The translations under genes and the position numbers were made by a program. From Pseudomonadota bacterium (GTDB lineage Bacteria; Pseudomonadota; Alphaproteobacteria; Azospirillales; Azospirillaceae): 9,058 bases of DNA. Each line of letters starts with the position of its first letter. The first letter of the stretch is position 1. Of the stretch, positions 1 to 5,065 are shown piece by piece. The stretch is taken from contig JAEZPL010000162.1 of the NCBI GenBank assembly GCA_023413605.1, forward strand, positions 1 to 9,058, given 5' to 3'. Below the pieces are notes generated by a model that made no database searches, had not been told where the DNA came from, and saw only the letters and a program-made list of their open reading frames with translations.

Positions 1-207
1 AACCCGCTGGCCGTGCGCTACGACCTGCCGCCCTGGCTGAAGTTGGTCAACGGAATCGAACCGGACTGGCGTCGCGCCGACTTCTTCCTGGCCTTCACGC
101 AGAGCCGCCGCTGCCCGTCCCTGCTCGATGGCCGCCCCATCATCGAGATCGGCGTGGACGGCGTGCCGCTGTCCATCGTCAAGGACCGCCGCCGCGTCGA
201 AGAGTAG
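1..207 (+). CDS. 3' end of an unrecognised protein (partial)
   Basis: The reading frame is open from the first base of the window and ends at TAG 205-207, giving 68 visible residues. A GTG at 13 could be read as a start, but the frame continues upstream without a stop and no Shine-Dalgarno site can be seen there, so I treat this as the C-terminus of a longer gene cut by the window edge. The segment is soluble-looking, with aromatic residues early (YDLPPWLKLVNGIEPDW) and a basic-acidic tail (KDRRRVEE). The stretch GRPIIEIGVDGVPLSIV looks like a terminal beta hairpin. I do not recognise the family. Codon use is high-GC like its neighbours, so it is probably a real gene end and not a shadow frame. 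Confidence 0.6.
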   Translation, partial: NPLAVRYDLPPWLKLVNGIEPDWRRADFFLAFTQSRRCPSLLDGRPIIEIGVDGVPLSIVKDRRRVEE

Positions 208-232
208 TCTGGGACATTCTGTATATCCAAAA

Positions 233-244
233 AGTCATATGACT
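233..244. repeat. Perfect 12-bp palindrome AGTCATATGACT
   Basis: AGTCATATGACT is exactly self-complementary. It lies 26 bases after the stop of the left-hand partial gene and about 12 bases upstream of the candidate -35 box of the methyltransferase gene. It has no T-run and no loop, so it is not a terminator. Its position would suit a dimeric regulator, but no regulator is identified. Confidence 0.5.
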
Positions 245-255
245 GCCGCTCCGAC

Positions 256-285
256 TTGACGCAGCGCGCAACGAATCCGTACCCT
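256..285 (+). promoter_or_regulatory. Candidate sigma70-type promoter of the methyltransferase gene
   Basis: TTGACG (256-261) is one base off the -35 consensus. An 18-base spacer leads to TACCCT (280-285), which matches the -10 consensus at three of six positions. It lies about 110 bases upstream of the ATG at 394. The -10 is weak, so the call is tentative. Confidence 0.35.
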
Positions 286-330
286 TTTCAAAGTATTGTT
301 GCGCGAAGGGACGGCATACCTTTTCAAAAG
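283..330 (+). repeat. Direct repeat CCTTTTCAAA, two copies 36 bases apart
   Basis: CCTTTTCAAA occurs at 283-292 and again at 319-328. Each copy is preceded by A-C or T-A-C context. The second copy is part of the odd-centred palindrome CTTTTCAAAAG (320-330). The first copy overlaps the candidate -10 box of the methyltransferase promoter, so the pair could be regulator half-sites. Chance is not excluded, because the intergenic region is AT-rich compared with the rest of the window. Confidence 0.4.
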
Positions 331-393
331 AGGTAAAGAACGACCGCTCCCACGCCATCCACCTAAAAAATTGCGAAGGGGAGCGGGCTGGGT

Positions 394-1155
394 ATGCACG
401 ACATCCATTCACCAGAGGGCAGCCGCGAGGGCCACAACTGGGTCGATTTCTGGAATCGGCCGAACGCCATTTACGCCAACCGCCGTAACCTGGAAACGCA
501 TTTCGCCTGTTTGCAGCGGGACCTCGACGCCTATCTGCCGGCCGGCGGCACAATGCTGGATTTCGGCTGCGGCGACGCTTTGGCGGCGGAGGCCATGGCC
601 GCGCGCTGCAGCACCGTCTACCTGTTCGACGCCGCCCCGGCGGTTCAGGAGCGCCTGCGCGCCCGCTTCGCCGGCCATCCGCGGATCAAGGTCCTGAACG
701 AGGAGGAACTTGCCGCCCTGCCCGCGGGCAGCGCCGATCTGGTGCTGGCCGTTTCCGTGCTGCAATACATCCCGCGCCAAGCCTTGGGCGACATTCTGAA
801 CCGCTGGCGCAGCCTGCTCAGCCACCAGGGCCGCATCCTGATTGCCGATGTGGTGGACCCGCGCACCCCGATGCTGCGCGACGTGGCAAGCCAGCTCAGC
901 ATGGCCCGAAAGAACGGCTTCCTGATGGCCGCCCTGCTCGGGCTCGGCCGGATGGCTCTGTCCGACTACCGCCGCATCCGGCGGGAGGCCGGCTTCTCCG
1001 CCTACACGCCGGAGGACATGCAGGCGCTGCTGGCGGACGCCGGTCTGCATGCCGAGCCCCTGCCGCACAACGTCGGACCGACGCCGCACCGCCATTCCTT
1101 CCTGGCGCGCCCGATCCGTCAGGCGACGGATGAGCCGGCGTTGAAGGTCCAGTAG
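394..1155 (+). CDS. Class I SAM-dependent methyltransferase
   Basis: This 253-residue cytosolic enzyme has a Rossmann-type methyltransferase core and should transfer a methyl group from S-adenosylmethionine to an unknown acceptor. The glycine-rich motif I is MLDFGCGDA (residues 54-62). An acidic residue at the end of strand 2 (FDA, D79) would bind the ribose of SAM. DLVLAVSVLQYIP (115-127) matches motif IV and the following helix, and GRILIADVV (146-154) is strand 5 with its lead-in. The N-terminal part (HNWVDFWNRPNAIYANRRN) and the C-terminal YTPEDMQALLADAGL element resemble methyltransferases acting on lipid or glycan precursors, but the substrate cannot be read. The ATG at 394 follows a purine-rich GAAGGGGAG site 10-15 bases upstream. 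Its last 37 bases overlap the convergent GtrA gene. The nearby GtrA loosely suggests envelope glycan metabolism; this is inference only. Confidence 0.85.
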   Translation: MHDIHSPEGSREGHNWVDFWNRPNAIYANRRNLETHFACLQRDLDAYLPAGGTMLDFGCGDALAAEAMAARCSTVYLFDAAPAVQERLRARFAGHPRIKVLNEEELAALPAGSADLVLAVSVLQYIPRQALGDILNRWRSLLSHQGRILIADVVDPRTPMLRDVASQLSMARKNGFLMAALLGLGRMALSDYRRIRREAGFSAYTPEDMQALLADAGLHAEPLPHNVGPTPHRHSFLARPIRQATDEPALKVQ

Positions 1156-1520
1156 CGGTTGGCGCCGAAGCTCCAGACCATCACCAGCATGGTGGCCGAG
1201 ACCTGCGCCAACAGGTAATGCAACCCGATCCGCTCGGCCAGAAGCCACATGATGGCGCTGTTCAGGCCCAGCCCCACCGTCGCGACGGCCAGGAACTTCG
1301 CGGCGGTGGGCAGATGGTCCTGATCGCTGCGGAACACGTGGCCGTAGTTCAGCAGATAGCTGATGACACCCCCGACGATGAAGCCCGCCGCCGATGCGAG
1401 CACCGGCGGCGTCGCCAGCAGTTCGGCCAAGGCGATCAGCACGCCGTAATGGCCGACCGCCGCGGCGCAGCCGACCATGGCGAACAGGATGAACTGGATC
1501 AGCGGGTGATGGTTGGCCAC
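1119..1520 (-). CDS. GtrA-family small polytopic membrane protein
   Basis: With GTG at 1520 as start, the product has 133 residues, the normal size for GtrA-type proteins. Four hydrophobic segments are visible (about residues 8-32, 38-57, 74-94 and 102-120). The family signatures SYLLNYGHVF (54-63) and FGANRYWTF (118-126) are both present. GtrA relatives are thought to help move undecaprenyl-phosphate-linked sugars across the inner membrane for O-antigen or other glycan modification. The frame stays open further upstream, but that extension lies inside the ligase gene in another frame and is low-complexity shadow sequence. The GTG begins 11 bases after the ligase stop, and an AGGAG sits 14 bases before it, a rather long spacing. 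It is the last gene of the marR-ligase-gtrA operon, and its end overlaps the methyltransferase gene on the other strand. Confidence 0.82.
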   Translation of the reverse strand: MANHHPLIQFILFAMVGCAAAVGHYGVLIALAELLATPPVLASAAGFIVGGVISYLLNYGHVFRSDQDHLPTAAKFLAVATVGLGLNSAIMWLLAERIGLHYLLAQVSATMLVMVWSFGANRYWTFNAGSSVA

Positions 1521-1531
1521 GGTGACGGTGA

Positions 1532-3178
1532 CTACTCCTGTTCGTCGACCCACTCGCGCTGTCGCAGCTTGTAGCGCTGGATCTTGCCCGTCTCCGTACG
1601 CGGAAGCTGGTCCAGGAACTCGACCGCCCGCGGGTACTTGTACGGGGCGATGCGATCCTTGACGTAGCACTGCAGCGATTCCGCCAGATCCTCGCTCGGC
1701 CGCACGCCGTCGCGCGGAACGATGAAGGCCTTGGGGATCGAACCGCGCAGAGGGTCGGGCGAGGCGATCACCGCGCATTCCTCCACCGCGTCGTGGCGCA
1801 GCAGCACGTCTTCCACCTCCAGCCCGGAGATCTTGTAGCCGGCCGACACGATCAGGTCGTCCGTACGGGCGTGATACCAGAAATAGCCGTCCTCATCCAT
1901 GTGGAAGGCATCGCCCGTCAGATTCCAGCCCCGCTGCACGTAACCTTCCTGGCGCGGATCGTCGAGGTATATGCAGCCGGTCGGTCCGCGCACGGCCAAA
2001 CGCCCGACCTGCCCCGGCGGCAGCGGGGTCAGCGTGTCGTCCACCACGCAGGCCTCATAGCCCGGCACGACCTTGCCGGTCGCCCCCGGCTTCACACTGC
2101 CGGGCTGTGAGTGCAGCACGGCGTTCAGCATCTCCGTCGTGCCGAAGCTGTCCAGGATTTCGATCCCGGTGAGGGCCCGCCAACCCTCCAGCGTCGTCGC
2201 CGGCAGCGGTTCGCCGGCCGAGACGCAGGCCCGCAAGGCACGCAGGCCCTCCGCCTGGGCAGGGTCCGCCTCCAGCCTGGCCGTCATGGCCCGGTAGACG
2301 GTCGGCACGGTGAACATCACCGTCGCCTTGTGCCGCGACGCGGCCTCCAGCAGCCGTTCGGGCGTGGAGCGGTCGAGCAGCACGACCGAGGCGCCGATGC
2401 GCAGCGGAAACAGAAGCATCCCGCCCTGACCGTAGGCGAACGCGAGCGACGGCGTGCCGCAGAACACGTCGTCGGCCGTGGTGTGCAGGATCGACTGCGG
2501 CGACAGGTCGGCCACGGCCAGCAGGTCGCGATGGAAATGCGCCGTGGCCTTCGGCTTGCCCGTGGTGCCGGAGGTGAAGGCGATCAGGGCGATGTCGTCG
2601 TCCGCGGTGTCCACCGCGGTGAAGCCCGGTTCCTTGTGGGCGATCCGCTCCTCCAGGTCACTGCACAGGTCGCCGTTGAAGGTCATGACCGGCGGCCGGT
2701 TGGGCATCGTTTCGCAGGCCGCCGCCATTTCGCCCACATACCGCACATCGCAGAGCGCCAGATTGACCGCGGCGCGTTCCAGGATGCTTTCCAGTTCCAT
2801 CGCGCGCAGCAGCGGCATCGTCGGAACCACCACCGCCCCCGCCTTCAGCACCGCCAGCCAGCAGGCAGCAAGCATCGGCGTGTTCGTGCCGCGCACCATC
2901 ACCCGGTTGCCGGGCACGATGCCGAAATCCTCCACCATCACCCGCGCGATGCGGTCCACCGTGTCGCGGAACCGGCCATAGCTCCACACCGCGTCGCCGC
3001 AATACATACAGGGCCGATCATCCCATCCGCGGTCGCGCCAGCCATCCAGAAGGGCGGAGGCGGCATTCAAACGTTCCGGATAGGTCAATTCCGGCCTGTT
3101 GAAGGTGAATTGAGGAAGTTGCTCCCGTGGGGGCATGCGGTCTCGGGTGAAGGTGTCGATGTAACCGGACCGTGCCAT
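1532..3178 (-). CDS. Aryl-CoA ligase, 2-aminobenzoate-CoA ligase type (ANL superfamily)
   Basis: This 548-residue adenylate-forming enzyme should activate an aromatic acid with ATP and then load CoA. The P-loop is FTSGTTGKPK (201-210). The A5 motif is DSFGTTEM (343-350), TGD is at 421-423, and the hinge and A8 region is RTDDLIVSAGYKISGLEVE (438-456). The catalytic lysine is K532 in ETGKIQR. The start (MARSGYIDTFTRDRMPPREQ) and overall style resemble bacterial 2-aminobenzoate (anthranilate)-CoA ligases, which act in the benzoyl-CoA-type breakdown of aromatics. Substrate specificity cannot be proved from sequence, and benzoate or another aryl acid is possible. The ATG at 3178 is 3 bases after the marR stop. 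GGGAGGG in the end of marR, 9 bases upstream, is its ribosome binding site, so the two genes are probably translationally coupled. No monooxygenase or reductase partner for the CoA ester is in the window. Confidence 0.85.
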   Translation of the reverse strand: MARSGYIDTFTRDRMPPREQLPQFTFNRPELTYPERLNAASALLDGWRDRGWDDRPCMYCGDAVWSYGRFRDTVDRIARVMVEDFGIVPGNRVMVRGTNTPMLAACWLAVLKAGAVVVPTMPLLRAMELESILERAAVNLALCDVRYVGEMAAACETMPNRPPVMTFNGDLCSDLEERIAHKEPGFTAVDTADDDIALIAFTSGTTGKPKATAHFHRDLLAVADLSPQSILHTTADDVFCGTPSLAFAYGQGGMLLFPLRIGASVVLLDRSTPERLLEAASRHKATVMFTVPTVYRAMTARLEADPAQAEGLRALRACVSAGEPLPATTLEGWRALTGIEILDSFGTTEMLNAVLHSQPGSVKPGATGKVVPGYEACVVDDTLTPLPPGQVGRLAVRGPTGCIYLDDPRQEGYVQRGWNLTGDAFHMDEDGYFWYHARTDDLIVSAGYKISGLEVEDVLLRHDAVEECAVIASPDPLRGSIPKAFIVPRDGVRPSEDLAESLQCYVKDRIAPYKYPRAVEFLDQLPRTETGKIQRYKLRQREWVDEQE

Positions 3179-3181
3179 GCG

Positions 3182-3709
3182 CTAATGCCCTCCCCCGCGC
3201 GCCGATTTCTTCAGCTTTCCCAAAAGCCCCATGAGCTGAACCACCTCGCCGTGCGACAGTCCGCCGGTCATCTCGGCCAGCCAGCGCCGCTGTGCGACCG
3301 CGATCTGCTGAACCTTGGCACGACCTTCGGGTGAGACGGAAACGACATGCGTGCGCCGGTCGTTTGTCGCTGATGCCCGCATGACCAGCCCGTCCTGCTG
3401 CAAGCGTTCGACGATGCCGGTGACGTTGCCGTTGGTGACCATGAGGCGTTTCGACAGTTCACCCATCGTCAGCCCTTCCGGCGAACGGTCAAGCAGCGAC
3501 AGCACGTCGAAACGCGGCGGCGTCGTCCCGTATTCGTCACGAAGACGAACGCGCAACCGGCCGCCCATGACGACGGCGCACGCCGAAAGGCGCAACCACA
3601 GGCGCATCTCGGGGGAGGCGGCAAGATCGGCCGCTGCCTCCACATCGACCGACGCGTCCCCAGTCGCCTCGGCCGCCACATCGGCCGTTGCGGTGGTGGA
3701 TCCCTTCAC
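3182..3709 (-). CDS. MarR-family transcriptional regulator
   Basis: This 175-residue regulator has a winged helix-turn-helix. The first helices contain LTMGELSKRLMVTNGN (80-95). The recognition helix is VTNGNVTGIVERLQQDGLV (91-109), and the wing is RASATNDRRTHVVSVS (111-126) with the family's typical D-R-R turn. Flanking helices (35-60 and 132-170) would form the dimer interface. An Ala/Glu-rich N-terminal tail of about 30 residues is extra relative to most MarR proteins. The start is GTG at 3709 with GGAG 7 bases before it. MarR proteins often sense a phenolic or aryl-CoA ligand and repress their own operon. Here the gene leads the operon with the aryl-CoA ligase, so an autoregulated, ligand-released repressor is the natural model. 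Either the aromatic acid or its CoA ester could be the inducer. Confidence 0.88.
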   Translation of the reverse strand: MKGSTTATADVAAEATGDASVDVEAAADLAASPEMRLWLRLSACAVVMGGRLRVRLRDEYGTTPPRFDVLSLLDRSPEGLTMGELSKRLMVTNGNVTGIVERLQQDGLVMRASATNDRRTHVVSVSPEGRAKVQQIAVAQRRWLAEMTGGLSHGEVVQLMGLLGKLKKSARGGGH

Positions 3710-3786
3710 GGTCTGTCTCCACTCCCGGTGGGAGGCATCCGCCGAAGCGCCGCCCCCTCTTTGTATAGAGACTTACTGTAGTGCGA

Positions 3787-3808
3787 TGCTTGGCCTTTGA
3801 GCCATGCA
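3787..3808. promoter_or_regulatory. Imperfect dyad upstream of marR, candidate MarR operator
   Basis: TGCTTGGC (3787-3794) and GCCATGCA (3801-3808) are inverted with 7 of 8 positions matching around a 6-base centre. The dyad lies about 80 bases upstream of the marR start, in the only non-coding stretch that could hold the operon promoter. The size fits operators bound by MarR dimers. No convincing -35/-10 pair could be placed around it. Confidence 0.35.
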
Positions 3809-3855
3809 AGGACAGAATGGTTGATGCCCAAGCAATAGTCATTTGCGTGGGGAGT

Positions 3856-3870
3856 CGGCGGATTCCGCCG
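3856..3870 (-). other. GC-rich hairpin after the 3905-4438 gene
   Basis: CGGCGGATTCCGCCG is an odd-centred palindrome 35 bases beyond the stop of the minus-strand gene at 3905. As RNA it could form a 5-bp stem with a 5-base loop. No T-run follows on the minus strand, so it is not a classical rho-independent terminator, although it may help 3'-end formation. Confidence 0.3.
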
Positions 3871-3904
3871 CTGGATTCTCCCTCCGGCCACCCATAGGCC
3901 CGAC

Positions 3905-4438
3905 TCAGCCGGCGCTCAGGTACTGATCGATTTCCGCCTGTTCCATGACGTGGGTAGTGCCGTGGATGATGCCGTTGGCGATCTGGATGATGCGGTGGAT
4001 CATCGCGACGGAGGCTTGGCAATCCATGCGCAGCTTGCCGGTCTCGCCGTCCTGGATATCGGCAGCGATGCGTTCCAGCGTGTGGCGCACCACCTGATGC
4101 GCCTGGGCGATGGTGTCCTCGAACGGGCGCTTGAACTTGGCTGGAACGTGCCCGAACGCTTCGATCGCCAACTCCTTGTCGGAAAAGCCGCTGTCGCGGA
4201 AGTGCTCCTGATAGCTTTTGGGCTGCCAGATCAGGCACTCCTCCAGCATGTCGGGCATGTCCGGGATCATCTCGATCAGCATCACGATTTCGTTGAAGTG
4301 ATTGAGATAATCCGTCGCCAGCAGCGTCTTGTCGGAGATGTTGGTGCCCTTCACGCGCACGCGCCACGCCTGGAAATCGGCCATTTCCTCCGCTGAAATG
4401 CCTTCGGTGACGAACGGGTCGAAGTCTGGGTCTTCCAT
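3905..4438 (-). CDS. Conserved-looking helical protein of unknown function, 177 aa
   Basis: I recognise the style of a Rhodospirillales hypothetical protein but no functional domain. The 177 residues are soluble and mostly helical, with an acidic N-terminus (MEDPDFDPFVTEGISAEEM). The middle is well ordered: TDYLNHFNEIVMLIEMIPDMPDML (42-65) and WQPKSYQEHFRDSGFSDKEL (71-90). The C-terminal half is rich in helices and histidines (QAHQVVRHTLERI, HRIIQIANGIIHG, THVMEQAEIDQYL). There is no signal peptide and no membrane segment. The start at 4438 is chosen because GGAAG lies 5 bases upstream; the M at 4486 has no such site. The open frame continues to 4906, but that part crosses two terminator hairpins and looks non-coding. 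The gene is divergent from phyR. A link to the general stress response is possible but only inferred. Confidence 0.7.
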   Translation of the reverse strand: MEDPDFDPFVTEGISAEEMADFQAWRVRVKGTNISDKTLLATDYLNHFNEIVMLIEMIPDMPDMLEECLIWQPKSYQEHFRDSGFSDKELAIEAFGHVPAKFKRPFEDTIAQAHQVVRHTLERIAADIQDGETGKLRMDCQASVAMIHRIIQIANGIIHGTTHVMEQAEIDQYLSAG

Positions 4439-4574
4439 AAACGCTTCCGGAAGCGGTGCGACGACGGGCCGGTGGGCGGGCACCATGCCGCTGATACCGT
4501 CCGTCTGGTGTCTGTCAGTAATACCGCACATAACCGCGCGCAAGCCTGTGAACGCGAAATGCAGCCCGTGCGGG

Positions 4575-4622
4575 AAAAAAAATGCCGCCGGCGCTGTCCT
4601 GGGTGCGGATGCGACCGGCGGC
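4575..4622 (-). terminator. Rho-independent terminator (distal of two)
   Basis: Read on the minus strand, GCCGCCGG (4622-4615) pairs perfectly with CCGGCGGC (4591-4584). Beyond a single bulged base (4614), CGC (4613-4611) pairs with GCG (4594-4592), giving 11 pairs around a 16-base loop (4610-4595). The second arm is followed by A and then eight T (4582-4575). This is a textbook intrinsic terminator. It lies 137 bases upstream of the nearest minus-strand start codon, with no protein gene for it to terminate, so it must end a non-coding RNA or act as an attenuator. Confidence 0.8.
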
Positions 4623-4661
4623 TTCAGGGACTGGCGGTTCAGGGAGGAATCACACCATTGC
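4575..4661 (-). ncRNA. Predicted GsrN-like small RNA, about 87 nt
   Basis: The unit is defined by an EcfG-like promoter (4669-4693) at one end and an intrinsic terminator at the other; the start near 4661 is an estimate from the promoter position. The 5' part can fold as UGGUG (4657-4653) with CGCCA (4636-4632), four Watson-Crick pairs and one G-U. Its 16-base loop exposes CCUCCC (4647-4642), complementary to Shine-Dalgarno sequences. The sequence UCCCUGAA occurs twice (4644-4637 and again before the terminator). The terminator hairpin has a loop containing CACCC. Two hairpins with C-rich loops beside a general-stress gene is the architecture reported for the sigmaT-dependent RNA GsrN of Caulobacter. 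Homology is not shown, since only architecture, position and promoter match. The alternative is a leader attenuator of the 3905-4438 gene. Confidence 0.5.
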
Positions 4662-4668
4662 GCCATAC

Positions 4669-4693
4669 AACCCCACCTTTTCCCGATTGTTCC
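4669..4693 (-). promoter_or_regulatory. Candidate EcfG-type promoter of the distal small RNA
   Basis: On the minus strand GGAAC (4693-4689) is followed by 16 bases and then GGTTGT (4672-4667). The general-stress sigma factor EcfG of alphaproteobacteria recognises GGAAC and CGTT with 16-17 bases between them. The -35 is perfect; the -10 has G instead of C at its first base. The -35 lies inside one arm of the long inverted repeat 4684-4730. The phyR gene nearby supports the reading. Confidence 0.45.
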
Positions 4694-4730
4694 CGCACAT
4701 TTCGCATGTGCGCCATGCGGGAACCAATCG
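4684..4730. repeat. Long inverted repeat in the phyR upstream region
   Basis: The left arm 4684-4697 (CGATTGTTCCCGCA) is the reverse complement of the right arm 4716-4730 (TGCGGGAACCAATCG) except for one extra base on the right, so 14 pairs form with a single bulge around an 18-base centre. A smaller stem, GCACAT/ATGTGC (4695-4700 and 4706-4711), competes with it. The left arm contains the -35 box of the distal small RNA promoter. TGCGGGAA occurs a third time at 4569-4576. It may be a regulator site; no regulator is known. Confidence 0.6.
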
Positions 4731-4781
4731 CCGGCACGGGCGACACAGGCCGGAGGCACCACCCCAAAGCCGCGTCGACCC

Positions 4782-4822
4782 AAAAAAAAATCGCGCCGCC
4801 ACCGGGGGATGGTGACAGCGCG
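4782..4822 (-). terminator. Rho-independent terminator (proximal of two)
   Basis: On the minus strand CGCGCTGTCACC (4822-4811) pairs along all 12 positions with GGTGGCGGCGCG (4803-4792), using two G-U pairs in RNA. The loop is ATCCCCC (4810-4804). One A (4791) and nine T (4790-4782) follow. The signal is strong and oriented only on the minus strand. No minus-strand protein gene lies upstream before the far end of purU beyond phyR. Confidence 0.8.
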
Positions 4823-4923
4823 CGCAGTCTTGGGAACACTCGCCATTACCCCACGCGGTCTCCCGGCGGGGCGTAATATCAGATTACAGCGATAGGTCTT
4901 TCCCAAGGGTTAAGAAATGAATT
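4782..4923 (-). ncRNA. Predicted second small RNA, about 140 nt
   Basis: The unit runs from a candidate EcfG-type promoter at 4930-4955 to the proximal terminator. The start near 4923 is estimated. Inside it, GTAAT/ATTAC (4877-4873 and 4887-4883) can form a small hairpin, and the segment near 4865-4872 (CGCCCCGCC on this strand) and the terminator loop (ATCCCCC) are C-rich. It lacks the CCUCCC loop of the distal RNA, so it is not a simple duplicate of it. No start codon with a Shine-Dalgarno site opens a plausible peptide. The terminator is firm; the promoter and 5' end are the weak points. Confidence 0.38.
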
Positions 4924-4929
4924 GGTCAC

Positions 4930-4955
4930 AACCTCGTTCCAATCGGCCTCGTTCC
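4930..4955 (-). promoter_or_regulatory. Candidate EcfG-type promoter of the second small RNA
   Basis: On the minus strand GGAAC (4955-4951) is followed by 17 bases and GGTT (4933-4930), then G and T, so the -10 region reads GGTTGT exactly as in the promoter at 4669-4693. Both differ from the EcfG consensus (CGTT) at the same base. The element lies in a near-perfect 15-base tandem repeat, so a second GGAAC (4940-4936) is present, but that copy has no matching -10. Confidence 0.38.
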
Positions 4956-4961
4956 AACCGT
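4932..4961. repeat. 15-base tandem repeat containing GGAAC boxes
   Basis: CCTCGTTCCAATCGG (4932-4946) is followed directly by CCTCGTTCCAACCGT (4947-4961), 13 of 15 identical. The complementary strand of each copy carries GGAAC, the -35 core of EcfG promoters. Confidence 0.6.
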
Positions 4962-4965
4962 TCGG

Positions 4966-4993
4966 GGAAAGCGGGGCGTCTATAGCCTGTTTG
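4966..4993 (+). promoter_or_regulatory. Weak EcfG-like promoter candidate for phyR
   Basis: GGAAAG (4966-4971), 16 bases, then TGTTTG (4988-4993) has one mismatch to each core of GGAAC-N16-CGTT. It points at phyR, about 170 bases upstream of the start. phyR genes are often under EcfG control, which is the main reason to mention it. Confidence 0.25.
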
Positions 4994-5042
4994 GGTTAAC
5001 CCGTTCCAGCTATCACCAATAACCCTTTTGAATTCACTCCTG

Positions 5043-5065
5043 ATATGGCGCAGTTCGCGCCATAT
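5043..5065. repeat. Perfect 9-bp inverted repeat upstream of phyR
   Basis: ATATGGCGC (5043-5051) and GCGCCATAT (5057-5065) are exact inverse copies around AGTTC. The structure lies 100 bases before the phyR start, has no T-run on either strand, and would be a stable hairpin in the phyR leader RNA or a dyad for a DNA-binding protein. Confidence 0.6.

Noticed and set aside
409..1248. Minus-strand open frame of 279 codons opposite the methyltransferase
   Set aside because: It is an antisense shadow with repetitive Gln/Arg/Gly/Ala content and no start signal; the plus frame has clear methyltransferase motifs.
1521..1778. 86-codon extension of gtrA into the ligase gene
   Set aside because: The extension is a shadow frame of the ligase 3' end, rich in Arg/Gly/Ala, and would make the protein far longer than the family norm.
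2111..3334. Long plus-strand open frame of 407 codons opposite the ligase and marR
   Set aside because: Its composition is Arg/His/Gln/Gly-rich, as expected for the antisense frame of a high-GC gene, and it crosses two real genes.
4575..4790. A8 and A9 tracts as phase-variable homopolymers
   Set aside because: Each tract directly follows a terminator stem when read on the minus strand, so they are better explained as terminator T-runs, and neither lies in a real coding frame.
4439..4906. 156-codon upstream extension of the 3905-4438 gene
   Set aside because: It would read through two intrinsic terminators and has low-complexity, Cys/Arg/Pro-rich content; a Shine-Dalgarno site supports the start at 4438.
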